Source of the DNA: Mycobacterium sp. | GTDB lineage: Bacteria > Actinomycetota > Actinomycetes > Mycobacteriales > Mycobacteriaceae | NCBI GenBank assembly: GCA_003987775.1 | Contig: RXJD01000023.1 | Coordinates: 186,001 to 250,000 of the forward strand | Reading direction: 5' to 3' | DNA: 64,000 nt | Shown: piece by piece, positions 35,090 through 44,783 of the stretch | How positions within the stretch are numbered: position 1 is the stretch's first letter | Layout of the letters: every line of letters starts with the position of its first letter | Notes under the pieces: generated by a model | Database searches by the model: none | Seen by the model: the letters and a program-made list of their open reading frames with translations, nothing else | Told to the model about the DNA's origin: nothing | Translations under genes and position numbers: made by a program

Positions 35090-37201
35090 TCAGGAACCGG
35101 GCGGCAGTCGCAACACCCGGCCGTTGCCGCGGTCGGCGACGTAGACATTGCCCTTCTTGTCGACGGCCACCGACAACGGGGTGTTCAGGCCGTTGAACGG
35201 CAGCTCCACCGAGGCCGTCGCACCGGCGGGCAACTTCGCCACCACGTTGTTGTCGTGTTCGGTGACGTAGACGTTGCCCGCGCCGTCGACGGTGATACCC
35301 CACGGCGCGCTCATTCCGGTGAACGGCAACTCGGACTGGTTGCTGGTCCCGGCATCGAGCTTCAGCACGCGATTGTTGTCGGTGTCGGTGACGTAGATGT
35401 TGCCGTCGCTGTCGACGGCCACCCCGTCGGGATTCTTCAGGCCGTTGAACGGCAACTCGGTCTGGGTGTTGCTGCCCGCCGCCAGCTTGAGCACCCGGTT
35501 GTTGCCGCGGTCGGCGACGTAGACGTTGCCCTGCGGGTCCACCGCGACACCCTCGGGGTAGTTGAGCCCGGTGAAGGGCAGCACCACCTGGTTGTTCGAC
35601 CCGCCGGCCAGTGCCACCACCCGATTGTTGAAGTCGCTGACGTAGATCTTGCCGGCGCCGTCCACGGCGATGCCCTGCGGTTCGTACAACCCGTTGAACG
35701 GCTTGACCGTCGGAGAGTTCGATCCGTCCGGCAATGTCACCACGCGGCCGTACATGGTCTGGTTGGTGACATAGACGGTGCCGCTGCCGTCCACCGCGAC
35801 CCCGCCCGGGGCGAAGCGGAAGTTCAGCCCGTTGAACGGCATCACCTGCTGTCCCTTCGCGTTCTGCGTCGAAGGCCCGCCGCGGTCCGGCCGGGTGAGG
35901 AAGAACGCGGTGGCAGCGATCACCACAAGCAGCACGGCTGCGGCGGCGGCGCCGATGATCAGGGCCTTGCGGGACTTGCGCTGCGCGGGTGGCGCCGTCG
36001 GGTGCGGCTGGGAAGGCTGCTGATACTGCGGCGGAGCGGCCATCGGTACCGGGCCCGACGGCGCGACGCCTGGATGGCTGGCCCAGCCGGCCGCCGCCAC
36101 CGGGGCGGCCTGGGTGAACTGGTCTGAGTTGTTGCGGGGTCGCTCGCGCCACCCGCCGGTGTTGGACGGCAAGGGTTGCGCCATGGTCTCGTCGCCGGTG
36201 CGGAACGGGGGAACCGGGGCCCGCATGGTCGCCGGGCTGCTGGGGTACGAACCTGAGCCGCCCTGGCTGGACCAGCCACCGGCGCCCGGGTCGACCGCCG
36301 GCAGCATCAACGTCTCGTTGTCGCCCTGCCGCAGAATGGTGGCTTCCTGGCGCTGTTCGGGCGTGCTGAGCGCCTCGTGTGCGGCGATGGCCAGATCGCC
36401 GGCGGTCATGTAGCGCTCGTTCGGGTTCTTTGCCATGCCCTTGGCGATCACCTGGTCCAGTGCGGCAGGAACGCGGCCGGGGCGGATCACGCTGGGCCGC
36501 GGGACCGGCTCCATCAGGTGTGAGGCGATCAGTCGTTCGACGCTGTCAGCGCGATAGGGCGGCGCCCCGGTGAGGCACTCACCCAGCACGCACGCCAGTG
36601 CATAGATGTCGGCCCGGTAGGTGACGTCGTCACCGGTGAACCGTTCCGGCGCCATGTAGTTGTAGGTACCTACAGCCATCCCGCTCTGCGTCAGGTTCGG
36701 GTCGTGCGCGGCGCGGGCGATGCCGAAGTCCACCAGATAGGCGAAGTCGTTCTGGGCGACCAGAATGTTCTCCGGCTTGACGTCGCGGTGGGTGATGCCG
36801 CTGGCGTGCGCGGCGTCCAGCGCCGCGGCGACCTGGCGGATGATGGCGACCGTCCGGGCCGGGGCCATTGGCCCGAACTGCGTCAGCAAGGACCGCAGCG
36901 ATACGCCGTCGATCAGGCGCATCTCGACGAAGAAATGTCCGTCGAGTTCGCCGTAGTCGTGGATCGGCACGATGTGCGGCTCGTTGAGCCGGCCGGCGAT
37001 GTCGGCCTCGCGTTGCATCCGGGACCGGAACACCGGGTTGTTGGAGAACTGCGTGGAGATCAGTTTCAGTGCGACCACCCGGTGCTTGCGGGTGTCCTCG
37101 GCCTCGTAGACCTCACCCATGCCGCCGCGGCCGATGAGGCGCACCAACTGGTAGGGCCCGAAGCGTGACCCCACCCGCGATTCCGACCCGGTGTTGGTCA
37201 C
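35090..37201 (-). CDS. pknD: Ser/Thr protein kinase PknD with extracellular NHL beta-propeller
   Basis: 703 residues from GTG 37201 (GGGAGC upstream). The N-terminal kinase domain covers about residues 1-275: VRLIGRGGMGEVYEAED glycine loop, VALKLIS lysine, HRDVKPENILV catalytic loop and VDFGIAR. A Pro-rich juxtamembrane region is followed by one transmembrane helix (KALIIGAAAAAVLLVVIAAT) near 390. The rest is six NHL repeats (PFNGL..P.GVAVD..GNVYV.D..NNRVLKL), a six-bladed propeller outside the cell. It senses an external signal and phosphorylates cytosolic targets; in M. tuberculosis (Rv0931c) it lies at the same place in the phosphate locus. Somewhat longer than the 664 residues recalled there, mostly in the linker. 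Confidence 0.95.
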   Translation of the reverse strand: MTNTGSESRVGSRFGPYQLVRLIGRGGMGEVYEAEDTRKHRVVALKLISTQFSNNPVFRSRMQREADIAGRLNEPHIVPIHDYGELDGHFFVEMRLIDGVSLRSLLTQFGPMAPARTVAIIRQVAAALDAAHASGITHRDVKPENILVAQNDFAYLVDFGIARAAHDPNLTQSGMAVGTYNYMAPERFTGDDVTYRADIYALACVLGECLTGAPPYRADSVERLIASHLMEPVPRPSVIRPGRVPAALDQVIAKGMAKNPNERYMTAGDLAIAAHEALSTPEQRQEATILRQGDNETLMLPAVDPGAGGWSSQGGSGSYPSSPATMRAPVPPFRTGDETMAQPLPSNTGGWRERPRNNSDQFTQAAPVAAAGWASHPGVAPSGPVPMAAPPQYQQPSQPHPTAPPAQRKSRKALIIGAAAAAVLLVVIAATAFFLTRPDRGGPSTQNAKGQQVMPFNGLNFRFAPGGVAVDGSGTVYVTNQTMYGRVVTLPDGSNSPTVKPFNGLYEPQGIAVDGAGKIYVSDFNNRVVALAGGSNNQVVLPFTGLNYPEGVAVDPQGNVYVADRGNNRVLKLAAGSNTQTELPFNGLKNPDGVAVDSDGNIYVTDTDNNRVLKLDAGTSNQSELPFTGMSAPWGITVDGAGNVYVTEHDNNVVAKLPAGATASVELPFNGLNTPLSVAVDKKGNVYVADRGNGRVLRLPPGS

Positions 37202-37464
37202 CGTCGATGCTCCCTTCGCCCGGCAGACGCCACCGGCGCCGTCGCGCCGAAACTGATGGTTAACACACGGTAAATCCTCCGAGAGGAGGCACACAACAAA
37301 ATCCGGCGCCTCGGGATGAATTTTGAATCACGAGTGAGTAACGGCCCGCCCCGGGCCACGGCCGCCGCCGCCAGATTATACGCGCTGAAATCCGTTGCTG
37401 GCCAATGACAGTCATTGACTGGGGCTAAACCTGCGGCCCCGCAACGTGTCCCGGTGACTCCCGG

Positions 37465-38589
37465 TCACGCGATGGCGTTGACCACCGGCACCAGCTTGGA
37501 CTGGAACGAGTTCGGCAGCGGGATGTAGCCGTACTCGTCCAAACCGACCTGTCCGTCGCCAATTGTGGCCTGCATGAACGCCTTTACCGCCTGGCCGGTC
37601 GGAGTGTCGGGGTACTTCGAGCAGACGATCTCGTAGGTGACCAACACGATCGGGTAGGCGCCCGCCTGAGTCGGCTTGTAGAAGGATGACGTGTCGACGA
37701 TCAGGTCGTTGGTGTCACTGCCGGCCTTGAAGGTGGCTCCGGCGATCGTCTTGCCCACCGTCTCCGCACTGATCGACACCGCCTGCGGACCGGCCGAGGT
37801 GATGATCTGGGCCATGTTCAGCTGGTGGCCCACCGCAAACGACCATTCGTTGTAGGTGATCGACCCGTCGGTTCGTTTCATGGCCTGCGACGTGCCGTCG
37901 TTACCCGCCGCGCCCTCGCCGACGCCGCCGTTGAAGGCCTGTCCCGTGCCTTTGCCCCAGGCGCCGTTGGAGGCGGCGTCGAGATAACGCTGGAAGTTGT
38001 CGGTGGTGCCGGACTGGTCGGCACGGAACACGACGTGGATCGGCGTGGGCGGCAGGTTGGTGCTCTGATTGAGCGCCTTGATGGCCGGGTCGTCCCACTT
38101 GGTGATCGCGCCGTTGAAGATCTTGGCGATGGTGGGTCCGTCCAGGCTCAGGGAATTGATCCCGTTGATGTTGTAGGTCACCGCGATCGGGCCGAAGACG
38201 ACGGGAATGTCCCAGGCCGGGGAACCACACCGCTCGCGCGCCCGGTCCGGCTCGCCCTTGTCGGGGTTCATCGGGGAGTCGGAGCCGGCGAAGTCCGTCT
38301 CGTTGCCGAGAAATGCTTTCATCCCCGCGCCCGAGCCGTTGGCGGCGTAGTCCAGGGTGTGGCCGGGGCAGGCATGGATGTAGGCGTAGACGAACTGTTC
38401 CATCGCGTTCTTCTGCGCGGTCGAGCCGCCGGCGAGGATCTTCTTCTTGCCGCCGCAGTTGACCGGGACGACGGGCGCGGCACTCGATGAGGACGACGCC
38501 GATTTGCCGGAGTTGCCGCCACATCCCGACAACACCAGTGCGCTGACAAGCAGCAGGCCGAGCGCGACGCCAGATCGAGTGAACTTCAC
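37465..38589 (-). CDS. pstS2: Phosphate-binding lipoprotein PstS2
   Basis: 374 residues from GTG 38589 (CGAGGAG upstream). Lipobox LSGC (Cys23), then a Ser-rich linker and the same phosphate-binding motifs as PstS3: [50 protein letters not shown]. It is a paralogue of PstS3, sharing the N-terminal Cys pattern NCGGKK and the C-terminal YEIVCSKYP. It starts 47 bp after the Ku stop on the same strand, so its original promoter context has changed compared with M. tuberculosis Rv0932c. Confidence 0.93.
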   Translation of the reverse strand: MKFTRSGVALGLLLVSALVLSGCGGNSGKSASSSSSAAPVVPVNCGGKKKILAGGSTAQKNAMEQFVYAYIHACPGHTLDYAANGSGAGMKAFLGNETDFAGSDSPMNPDKGEPDRARERCGSPAWDIPVVFGPIAVTYNINGINSLSLDGPTIAKIFNGAITKWDDPAIKALNQSTNLPPTPIHVVFRADQSGTTDNFQRYLDAASNGAWGKGTGQAFNGGVGEGAAGNDGTSQAMKRTDGSITYNEWSFAVGHQLNMAQIITSAGPQAVSISAETVGKTIAGATFKAGSDTNDLIVDTSSFYKPTQAGAYPIVLVTYEIVCSKYPDTPTGQAVKAFMQATIGDGQVGLDEYGYIPLPNSFQSKLVPVVNAIA

Positions 38590-38636
38590 GGCAACTCCTC
38601 GAGGGGTCGGCAGCACGATGAGCCTACTCCGGGCGC

Positions 38637-39578
38637 TCATTTGCTGGTGGCTTTGGTGCCGGCCTTCTTGGCCGCAGACTTCTTGGCGGGTGCTTTCTTG
38701 GCCGGCGCCTTCTTCGCCGCTGTGGCGGCGGCCTTCTTGGCCGGTTCCTTCTTGGCCGGTTCTTTGTTGGCCGACTCCTTCGCGGCGCCCGAGCGCGCCT
38801 TCACGCTGGCCTCCAGTTTGGCGAGCAAATCGGAGACGTCTTCGGTCTCGTCGAGTTCGGTCGGTTGCTCCTCGACCGTAAACGCTTCTTCCCCTTCGAG
38901 TTTGGCGTCGACGAGCTCCTGCAACTGCTCCTGGTAGGTGTCGTGGTAGCGGTCCGGGTCGAAGTCATCGGCCATCGACTCCACCACCTGGCCGGCCATC
39001 TTCAGCTCGGCCGGCTTGATCTCCACTTCCTTGTCCAGTACCGGGAAGTCCGGGTCGCGGATCTCGTCCGGCCACAGCAGTGTGTGGATGACCATCACGT
39101 CGCGCTTGCCGAAATCCTTGACCCGCAAGGCGGCCAGCCGAGTCTTGTTGCGCAGCGAGAAGTGCACGATCGCCATGCGATCGGTCTCGGCGAGCGTCTT
39201 GGCCAGCAGCACATAGGATTTCGACGATTTCGAATCGGGCTCCAGGAAGTAGCTGCGGTCGAACAACATCGGGTCGACCTCACTGGCCGGGACGAACTCG
39301 AGCACCTCGATCTCGCGGCTGCGCTCCTCGGGCAGGGTGGCGATGTCGTCATCGGTGATGATCACGCTCTTGCCGTCGTCGGATTCGAAGGCGCGGGCAA
39401 TGTGGCTGTATTCGACGACCTCTCCGCACACCTCGCACACGCGTTTGTAGCGGATGCGGCCGTTGTCCTTATCGTGCACCTGGTGGAACTTGATGTCGTG
39501 GTCCTGGGTGGCGCTGTACACCTTGACCGGCACATTCACGAGCCCGAAAGCGATCGAGCCCTTCCAGATGGAGCGCAT
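38637..39578 (-). CDS. ku: Non-homologous end-joining protein Ku
   Basis: 313 residues. [24 protein letters not shown] is the universal start of bacterial Ku. The central beta-barrel has [18 protein letters not shown] and [17 protein letters not shown]. The C-terminal tail, about residues 260-313, is nearly all Lys/Ala/Pro ([18 protein letters not shown]), longer than in short Ku proteins and able to bind DNA without ends. Ku rings hold double-strand breaks and recruit LigD, encoded nearby. Its ATG lies 4 bp after the PfkB stop, so translation is coupled to that gene. Confidence 0.95.
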   Translation of the reverse strand: MRSIWKGSIAFGLVNVPVKVYSATQDHDIKFHQVHDKDNGRIRYKRVCEVCGEVVEYSHIARAFESDDGKSVIITDDDIATLPEERSREIEVLEFVPASEVDPMLFDRSYFLEPDSKSSKSYVLLAKTLAETDRMAIVHFSLRNKTRLAALRVKDFGKRDVMVIHTLLWPDEIRDPDFPVLDKEVEIKPAELKMAGQVVESMADDFDPDRYHDTYQEQLQELVDAKLEGEEAFTVEEQPTELDETEDVSDLLAKLEASVKARSGAAKESANKEPAKKEPAKKAAATAAKKAPAKKAPAKKSAAKKAGTKATSK

Positions 39579-39582
39579 TTTG

Positions 39583-40536
39583 TCAGTATGCCCCGTGCGT
39601 ATCCGGGTAACCCCGTGACACCGCCGGGCCGAACGTGCCCGCCTGCAGCGCGGCGCGGTCCGGGAGGTCGGCACCGGCGCGTGCGACCGTCAGCGCGGAC
39701 GTCGTCGCCGCGACATCGAGTGCCGACGCGAGTGCGTCGAGCCCGATCCGGCGCAGGTGATCGCGCCGCTCGCCGCCCAGGAGGTCCAATTCCCAGAGTG
39801 TGTCGAGCAGACCGACCATGAAGGCGTCGCCGGCACCGACGGTGTCGACCACCTCGACCGGCTTGGCGGGCACCGCGGTGTCACCGGCCGCGCAGAACGC
39901 CGAAGCCCCCTGATTGCCCTGCGTGACCGCCACTATCGCGGGGCCGCAGGCCAGCCAGCTGCGCGCCGTGTCCAGCGGCGCGCGATCGGGCACCAGCCAA
40001 CGCAGGTCCTCGTCGCTGACTTTGACGACGTCGGCGCGGGCAACCAGCTTGTCGATGCGTGCGCGCGCCAGGTCGCGGTCGGCGATCAACGACGGGCGCA
40101 CATTGGGGTCGAAGGTGATGGTCGCCGACACCCGATACGCGTCGAGCAGCGCGGCGACGGCCAAGCAGCCCGGCTCGCGCACGGCGGCGATGGATCCGGT
40201 GTGCACGAACAGCGGTGGCGCAACGGGCGGGGTACCCGAGAGGCGCCAGTCCAGGTCGAACTCGTAGCTGGCCGAGCCGTCGGCGGCCACCGTGGCCTTT
40301 GCGGTCGGTGTCCGCTCGGCGTCGGTACTGCCCGGAACAAGATGTACGCCAGCAGATTTGAGATAGTCGGCGATCTGGCGGCCGTGGGCGTCGGTGCCGA
40401 TGTGCGTGAGGAAGTCGACGCGGTGTCCCAGCCTGGCCAGGCCGGCCGCGACGTTCAACGGGCTACCGCCGACATGCTCGGATCGTCCGCCGACAATATC
40501 GATCAGGGCTTCGCCGATAACCAGGCCACGCGCCAT
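39583..40536 (-). CDS. PfkB-family carbohydrate kinase (fructokinase-like)
   Basis: About 317 residues. The start [15 protein letters not shown] is followed by the sugar-binding [15 protein letters not shown] near residue 25. The C-terminal signature [19 protein letters not shown] near residue 243 contains the catalytic Asp and the anion hole. [14 protein letters not shown] and VSDEDL fit the fructokinase branch. It phosphorylates a sugar with ATP. ATG 40536 is chosen; GTG 40545 is possible. Insertion between ku and ligD, which are neighbours in M. tuberculosis, makes it the probable first gene of a pfkB-ku(-pstS2) transcript. Confidence 0.88.
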   Translation of the reverse strand: MARGLVIGEALIDIVGGRSEHVGGSPLNVAAGLARLGHRVDFLTHIGTDAHGRQIADYLKSAGVHLVPGSTDAERTPTAKATVAADGSASYEFDLDWRLSGTPPVAPPLFVHTGSIAAVREPGCLAVAALLDAYRVSATITFDPNVRPSLIADRDLARARIDKLVARADVVKVSDEDLRWLVPDRAPLDTARSWLACGPAIVAVTQGNQGASAFCAAGDTAVPAKPVEVVDTVGAGDAFMVGLLDTLWELDLLGGERRDHLRRIGLDALASALDVAATTSALTVARAGADLPDRAALQAGTFGPAVSRGYPDTHGAY

Positions 40537-40560
40537 GTCCGACACGTTACGTTGATGCCT

Positions 40561-42849
40561 ATGGGTACGGCGTCACGGCAGCAGGTCACGCTGACCAACG
40601 CGGAGAAGGTGCTGTATCCCGCGACCGGGACCACCAAGGCCGACATCTTCGACTACTACACCGGTATCGCCGAAGTGATGCTGCCGCATATCGCCGGCCG
40701 CCCGGCCACCCGCAAACGCTGGCCCAACGGTGTGGACCACGATTCGTTCTTCGAAAAGCAATTGGCGTCCTCGGCGCCGGACTGGCTGCCGCGCGCAAGT
40801 ATCAGCCACCGCTCGGGTACCACGACTTACCCGATCATCGACAGCGTGGACGGGCTGGCGTGGATCGCGCAGCAGGCAGCCCTGGAAGTGCACGTGCCGC
40901 AGTGGCGATTCGTCGCGGAGTGGACCCGGGCCGGTGAAAGCCTCAAACCGGGCCCGGCGACCCGTCTGGTCTTCGACCTGGATCCGGGCGAAGGCGTGAC
41001 GATGGCGCAACTGGCCGACGTGGCACGCGACGTGCGGGACCTGATCGCCGACATCGGGTTGCGGACCTATCCGCTGACCAGCGGCAGCAAGGGCCTGCAC
41101 CTGTACAGCCCGCTGGACGAGCCGGTGAGCAGCCGTGGGGCGAGTGTGCTGGCCAAACGTGTTGCGCAGCAACTTGAAAAGACGATGCCGAAGCTGGTCA
41201 CCTCGACCATGACCAAGAGCCTGCGGGCGGGCAAGGTCTTCGTGGACTGGAGCCAGAACAACGGCGCCAAAACCACTATCGCGCCGTATTCGCTGCGCGG
41301 CCGCGAGCACCCCACCGTCGCGGCGCCACGCACGTGGGAGGAACTCGACGACCCGGAGCTGCGTCAGCTCAGCTATACCGAGGTGCTGGACCGGGTGGCC
41401 CGCGACGGCGATCTGCTCGCCGATCTCGACGTCGGCGCCCCGGTAGCGGATCGCTTGAGCAAGTACCGCAGCATGCGTGATGCGTCCAAGACTCCCGAGC
41501 CGGTGCCGCGGGCGAAACCCGCTACCGGGCAGGGCAATACGTTTGTCATCCAGGAACACCACGCCCGCCGGCTGCACTACGATTTTCGTCTGGAACGTGA
41601 CGGGGTGCTGGTGTCCTGGGCGATCCCGAAAAACCTGCCCGAGACCACGTCGGTGAACCACCTGGCCGTGCATACCGAAGACCATCCGCTGGAGTACGGC
41701 GGCTTCGAGGGGACCATTCCCAAGGGCGAGTACGGCGCCGGCAAGGTGATCATCTGGGATGCCGGCACCTACGAGGCCGAGAAGTTCCGCGACGGTCCGG
41801 AAAAGGGGTCGGAAAAAGGAGAGGTGATCGTCACGCTGCACGGCAGCCGAATCTCCGGACGGTACGCACTGATCCAGACCAACGGTGACCAATGGCTGGC
41901 GCACCGGATGAAAGACCAGAAGGTCTTCGACTTCGACGGGCTCGCTCCCATGCTCACCACCCACGGATCCGTCGCAGGCCTGAAGAAAGGCCAGTGGGCC
42001 TTCGAAGGCAAGTGGGACGGTTATCGGCTACTGGTCGACGCCGACCACGGTACCCTGGCGTTGCGCTCCCGCAGTGGTCGTGACGTCACCAAGGAGTTCC
42101 CCCAATTGCGCTCGGTGGCAGCCGATCTCGCCGACCATCATGTGGTGCTCGACGGTGAGGTGGTGGCTCTCGACGAGCATGGCGTGCCCAGCTTCCACCA
42201 GATGCAGAACCGGGTCCGTGCCACCCGCGTCGAGTTCTGGGCGTTCGACCTGCTCTACCTGGACGGCCGGTCGCTGTTGCGGGCCAAGTACGCCGACCGG
42301 CGGCGGCTGCTGGAAACCCTGGGTGAGGCAGCCGATCTCATCGTTCCCGAACTGTTGCCCGGTGAGGGTGACGAGGCGCTGGAGTACTCGGCCAAGCACG
42401 GCTGGGAGGGGGTGGTCGCCAAGAAGCGGGACTCGACCTACCAGCCCGGGCGGCGCTCCGCGTCCTGGATCAAAGACAAGCACTGGAACACCCAGGAAGT
42501 CGTCATCGGCGGCTGGCGGCAGGGGGAGGGTGGCCGCGGCGGCGGGATCGGTGCGCTGGTGGTGGGCATCCCCGGACCGGACGGGTTGCAGTTCGCCGGA
42601 CGGGTCGGCACCGGGTTCACCGACCGCGACCTGGCGAACCTCAAGAAAACATTGGCGCCGCTGCACAGCGACGAATCTCCTTTCAGCACAAAGCTTCCCG
42701 CCCGGGACGCCCGCGGAGTCACGTTCGTGCAGCCGACTCTGGTCGGTGAGGTGCGCTATAGCGAGTGGACTCCGGACAACAGGCTTCGCCAGCCCAGCTG
42801 GCGTGGGTTACGGCCCGACAAAAATCCGAATGAGGTGGTGCGCGAATGA
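40561..42849 (+). CDS. ligD: ATP-dependent DNA ligase LigD (polymerase-phosphoesterase-ligase)
   Basis: 762 residues in the mycobacterial order. The polymerase domain (about 1-290) has metal residues in FDLDPGEG (Asp139, Asp141) and VFVDWSQN. The 3'-phosphoesterase domain (about 315-455) has IQEHHARRLHYDFRLERDG. The ligase domain has the adenylated lysine in EGKWDGYR (Lys484), WAFDLLYLDGR and GWEGVVAKKRDS. It fills, trims and seals Ku-bound ends in NHEJ. ATG 40561 matches MGTASRQQVTLTNAEKVLYP; ATG 40555 is 6 bp upstream. Its start is only 24 bp from the divergent pfkB start. The 3' end overlaps the next gene by 4 bp. Confidence 0.96.
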   Translation: MGTASRQQVTLTNAEKVLYPATGTTKADIFDYYTGIAEVMLPHIAGRPATRKRWPNGVDHDSFFEKQLASSAPDWLPRASISHRSGTTTYPIIDSVDGLAWIAQQAALEVHVPQWRFVAEWTRAGESLKPGPATRLVFDLDPGEGVTMAQLADVARDVRDLIADIGLRTYPLTSGSKGLHLYSPLDEPVSSRGASVLAKRVAQQLEKTMPKLVTSTMTKSLRAGKVFVDWSQNNGAKTTIAPYSLRGREHPTVAAPRTWEELDDPELRQLSYTEVLDRVARDGDLLADLDVGAPVADRLSKYRSMRDASKTPEPVPRAKPATGQGNTFVIQEHHARRLHYDFRLERDGVLVSWAIPKNLPETTSVNHLAVHTEDHPLEYGGFEGTIPKGEYGAGKVIIWDAGTYEAEKFRDGPEKGSEKGEVIVTLHGSRISGRYALIQTNGDQWLAHRMKDQKVFDFDGLAPMLTTHGSVAGLKKGQWAFEGKWDGYRLLVDADHGTLALRSRSGRDVTKEFPQLRSVAADLADHHVVLDGEVVALDEHGVPSFHQMQNRVRATRVEFWAFDLLYLDGRSLLRAKYADRRRLLETLGEAADLIVPELLPGEGDEALEYSAKHGWEGVVAKKRDSTYQPGRRSASWIKDKHWNTQEVVIGGWRQGEGGRGGGIGALVVGIPGPDGLQFAGRVGTGFTDRDLANLKKTLAPLHSDESPFSTKLPARDARGVTFVQPTLVGEVRYSEWTPDNRLRQPSWRGLRPDKNPNEVVRE

Positions 42850-44783
42850 AGTGGGTTACCTATCGCAGTCCCGAGGGTGAGCGGACCGGGGTGCTCTCTG
42901 GTGACGAGATTTACGCTGTCGGGCCGGGAACGACGCTGCTGGAGTTAGTCAGTCAGGGACCTGTCGGACTGCGGACGGCCGGTGAGGCGGCGCTGGCGTC
43001 GCCCGCAACGGTGGTGGCGCTCGCGGATGTCTCGCTGGCCGCGCCGATTCCGCGACCGCCGTCCGTCCGGGACAGCCTGTGCTTCCTGGACCATATGCGC
43101 AACTGCCAGGAGGCGACCGGCGCAGGCCGCGAGCTGGCTGACACCTGGTATCGCATCCCCGCGTTCTATTTCGCCTGCCCGGCAACCATATTGGGTCCGT
43201 ACGACGACGCGCCGTCAGCGCCCGGCAGCGCCTGGCAGGACTTTGAACTGGAGATCGCCGCGGTCATCGGCGTGGAGGGCCGCGACTTGACGGTCGAGCA
43301 GGCGGAGCAGGCGATCATCGGCTACACGATCTTCAACGACTGGTCGGCGCGGGACCTGCAGATGCTGGAAGGACAGTTGCGGATCGGGCAGGCCAAGGGC
43401 AAGGACAGCGGCGTGACGCTGGGCCCGTACCTGGTCACGCCTGACGAGCTGCAGGCCTACTTTCAGGACGGCAAACTCAGCCTCGACGTGCGGGCGCTGG
43501 TTAACGACACCGTGATCGGGACGGGGTCCACCGGGGCGATGGACTGGACCTTCGGCGAAGTCATCTCCTACGCCTCGCGCGGTGTCACCTTGCGGCCCGG
43601 CGACGTGATCGGCTCCGGTACCGTGCCCACCTGCACCCTCGTCGAGCACCTGACCAAGCCGGAGGCTTTCCCGGGTTGGCTGCGCGACGGCGACGTGGTG
43701 ACGCTGCAGGTCGAAGGTCTGGGCGAGACCCGGCAGACCGTGCGCTTCACCCCGGCGCCGGTCCCGCTGGCGCCGCGGCCGCGTCCGTCGGCTGCGCCGG
43801 CGCTGCCCCGAGTCAACCCGGCACCGGCCAAGGTCCCGTACATCCGCGGGCTGCACGAGGTCGCCGACCGGGTCTGGGCGTGGACGCTCCCGGACGGTGG
43901 ATTCGGTTGGAGCAACGCCGGTCTGGTGGCCGGCGATGGCGCATCGCTGTTGGTGGACACGTTGTTCGACCTGCCGCTGACGCGCGAGATGCTGGACGCC
44001 ATGGTGCCCATCACCAATGGTGCACCGATCACCGACGCGGTGATCACCCACTCCAACGGCGACCATACCCACGGAAACCAGTTACTGGACGCCAACGTCC
44101 GGATCATCGCCGCGGCCGACACCGCCGAGGAGATCGCGCACGACGACACTGCCGATCAGCTGATCACCATCCAGGTGGCCGACCTAGGGCCGGTGACGAC
44201 GCGTTTTGTGCGAGACCGGTTCGGCTACTTCGATTTTCGCGGTATATCGGTGCGCAATGCGGACAAGACTTTCGACCGGGAGCTGAGCATCGAGGTCGGA
44301 GGCCGGCGAGTCGATGTGCTGAACCTCGGTCCCGCACACACCGCGGCCGATTCGGTGGTCCACGTGCCCGATGCCGGGGTGCTGTTCGGTGGCGACCTGT
44401 TGTTCATCGGCTGCACGCCGATCGTGTGGAACGGCCCGATCGCCAACTGGATCGCGGCGTGCGACACGATGATCGCGTTAGACGCGCCCACGGTGGTGCC
44501 CGGCCACGGCCCGGTCACCGACCCTGACGGAATCCGCGCCGTACGTGACTATTTCGTCTACATCACCGAGCAGACCGACGCCCTGCACGCCAAGGGCCTG
44601 TCGTTCGCCGAGGCCATCGACGCCATCGACCTCGGTGAGTACGCGTCCTGGCTGGACTCCGAGCGGGTGGTCGTCAACATGTACAAGCGCTACTGTGAGC
44701 TGGATCCGAATACGCCGGCGCAGGAGGTGCTTGGGTTGGTGGTGATGCAGGCCGAGTGGCTGGCGAAGCGGAGTGGATCATGA
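42846..44783 (+). CDS. Fumarylacetoacetate-hydrolase / metallo-beta-lactamase-fold fusion (Rv0939-like)
   Basis: 645 residues, two enzymes in one chain. Residues 1-300 are the FAH fold: DFELEIAAVIGVEGRDL metal ligands near residue 130, IFNDWSARDLQ near 165 and GDVIGSGTV near 255. After a Pro/Ala linker (about 305-330) a metallo-beta-lactamase fold follows, with THSNGDHTHGNQ near 400, LGPAHTAADS, LFGGDLLF and VVPGHGPV. The metal motif reads HSNGDH where HxHxDH is usual, so one zinc ligand may be replaced. Possible role in a catabolic isomerase/decarboxylase plus hydrolase step. M. tuberculosis Rv0939 has the same fusion. Overlaps ligD by 4 bp. Confidence 0.85.
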   Translation: MKWVTYRSPEGERTGVLSGDEIYAVGPGTTLLELVSQGPVGLRTAGEAALASPATVVALADVSLAAPIPRPPSVRDSLCFLDHMRNCQEATGAGRELADTWYRIPAFYFACPATILGPYDDAPSAPGSAWQDFELEIAAVIGVEGRDLTVEQAEQAIIGYTIFNDWSARDLQMLEGQLRIGQAKGKDSGVTLGPYLVTPDELQAYFQDGKLSLDVRALVNDTVIGTGSTGAMDWTFGEVISYASRGVTLRPGDVIGSGTVPTCTLVEHLTKPEAFPGWLRDGDVVTLQVEGLGETRQTVRFTPAPVPLAPRPRPSAAPALPRVNPAPAKVPYIRGLHEVADRVWAWTLPDGGFGWSNAGLVAGDGASLLVDTLFDLPLTREMLDAMVPITNGAPITDAVITHSNGDHTHGNQLLDANVRIIAAADTAEEIAHDDTADQLITIQVADLGPVTTRFVRDRFGYFDFRGISVRNADKTFDRELSIEVGGRRVDVLNLGPAHTAADSVVHVPDAGVLFGGDLLFIGCTPIVWNGPIANWIAACDTMIALDAPTVVPGHGPVTDPDGIRAVRDYFVYITEQTDALHAKGLSFAEAIDAIDLGEYASWLDSERVVVNMYKRYCELDPNTPAQEVLGLVVMQAEWLAKRSGS

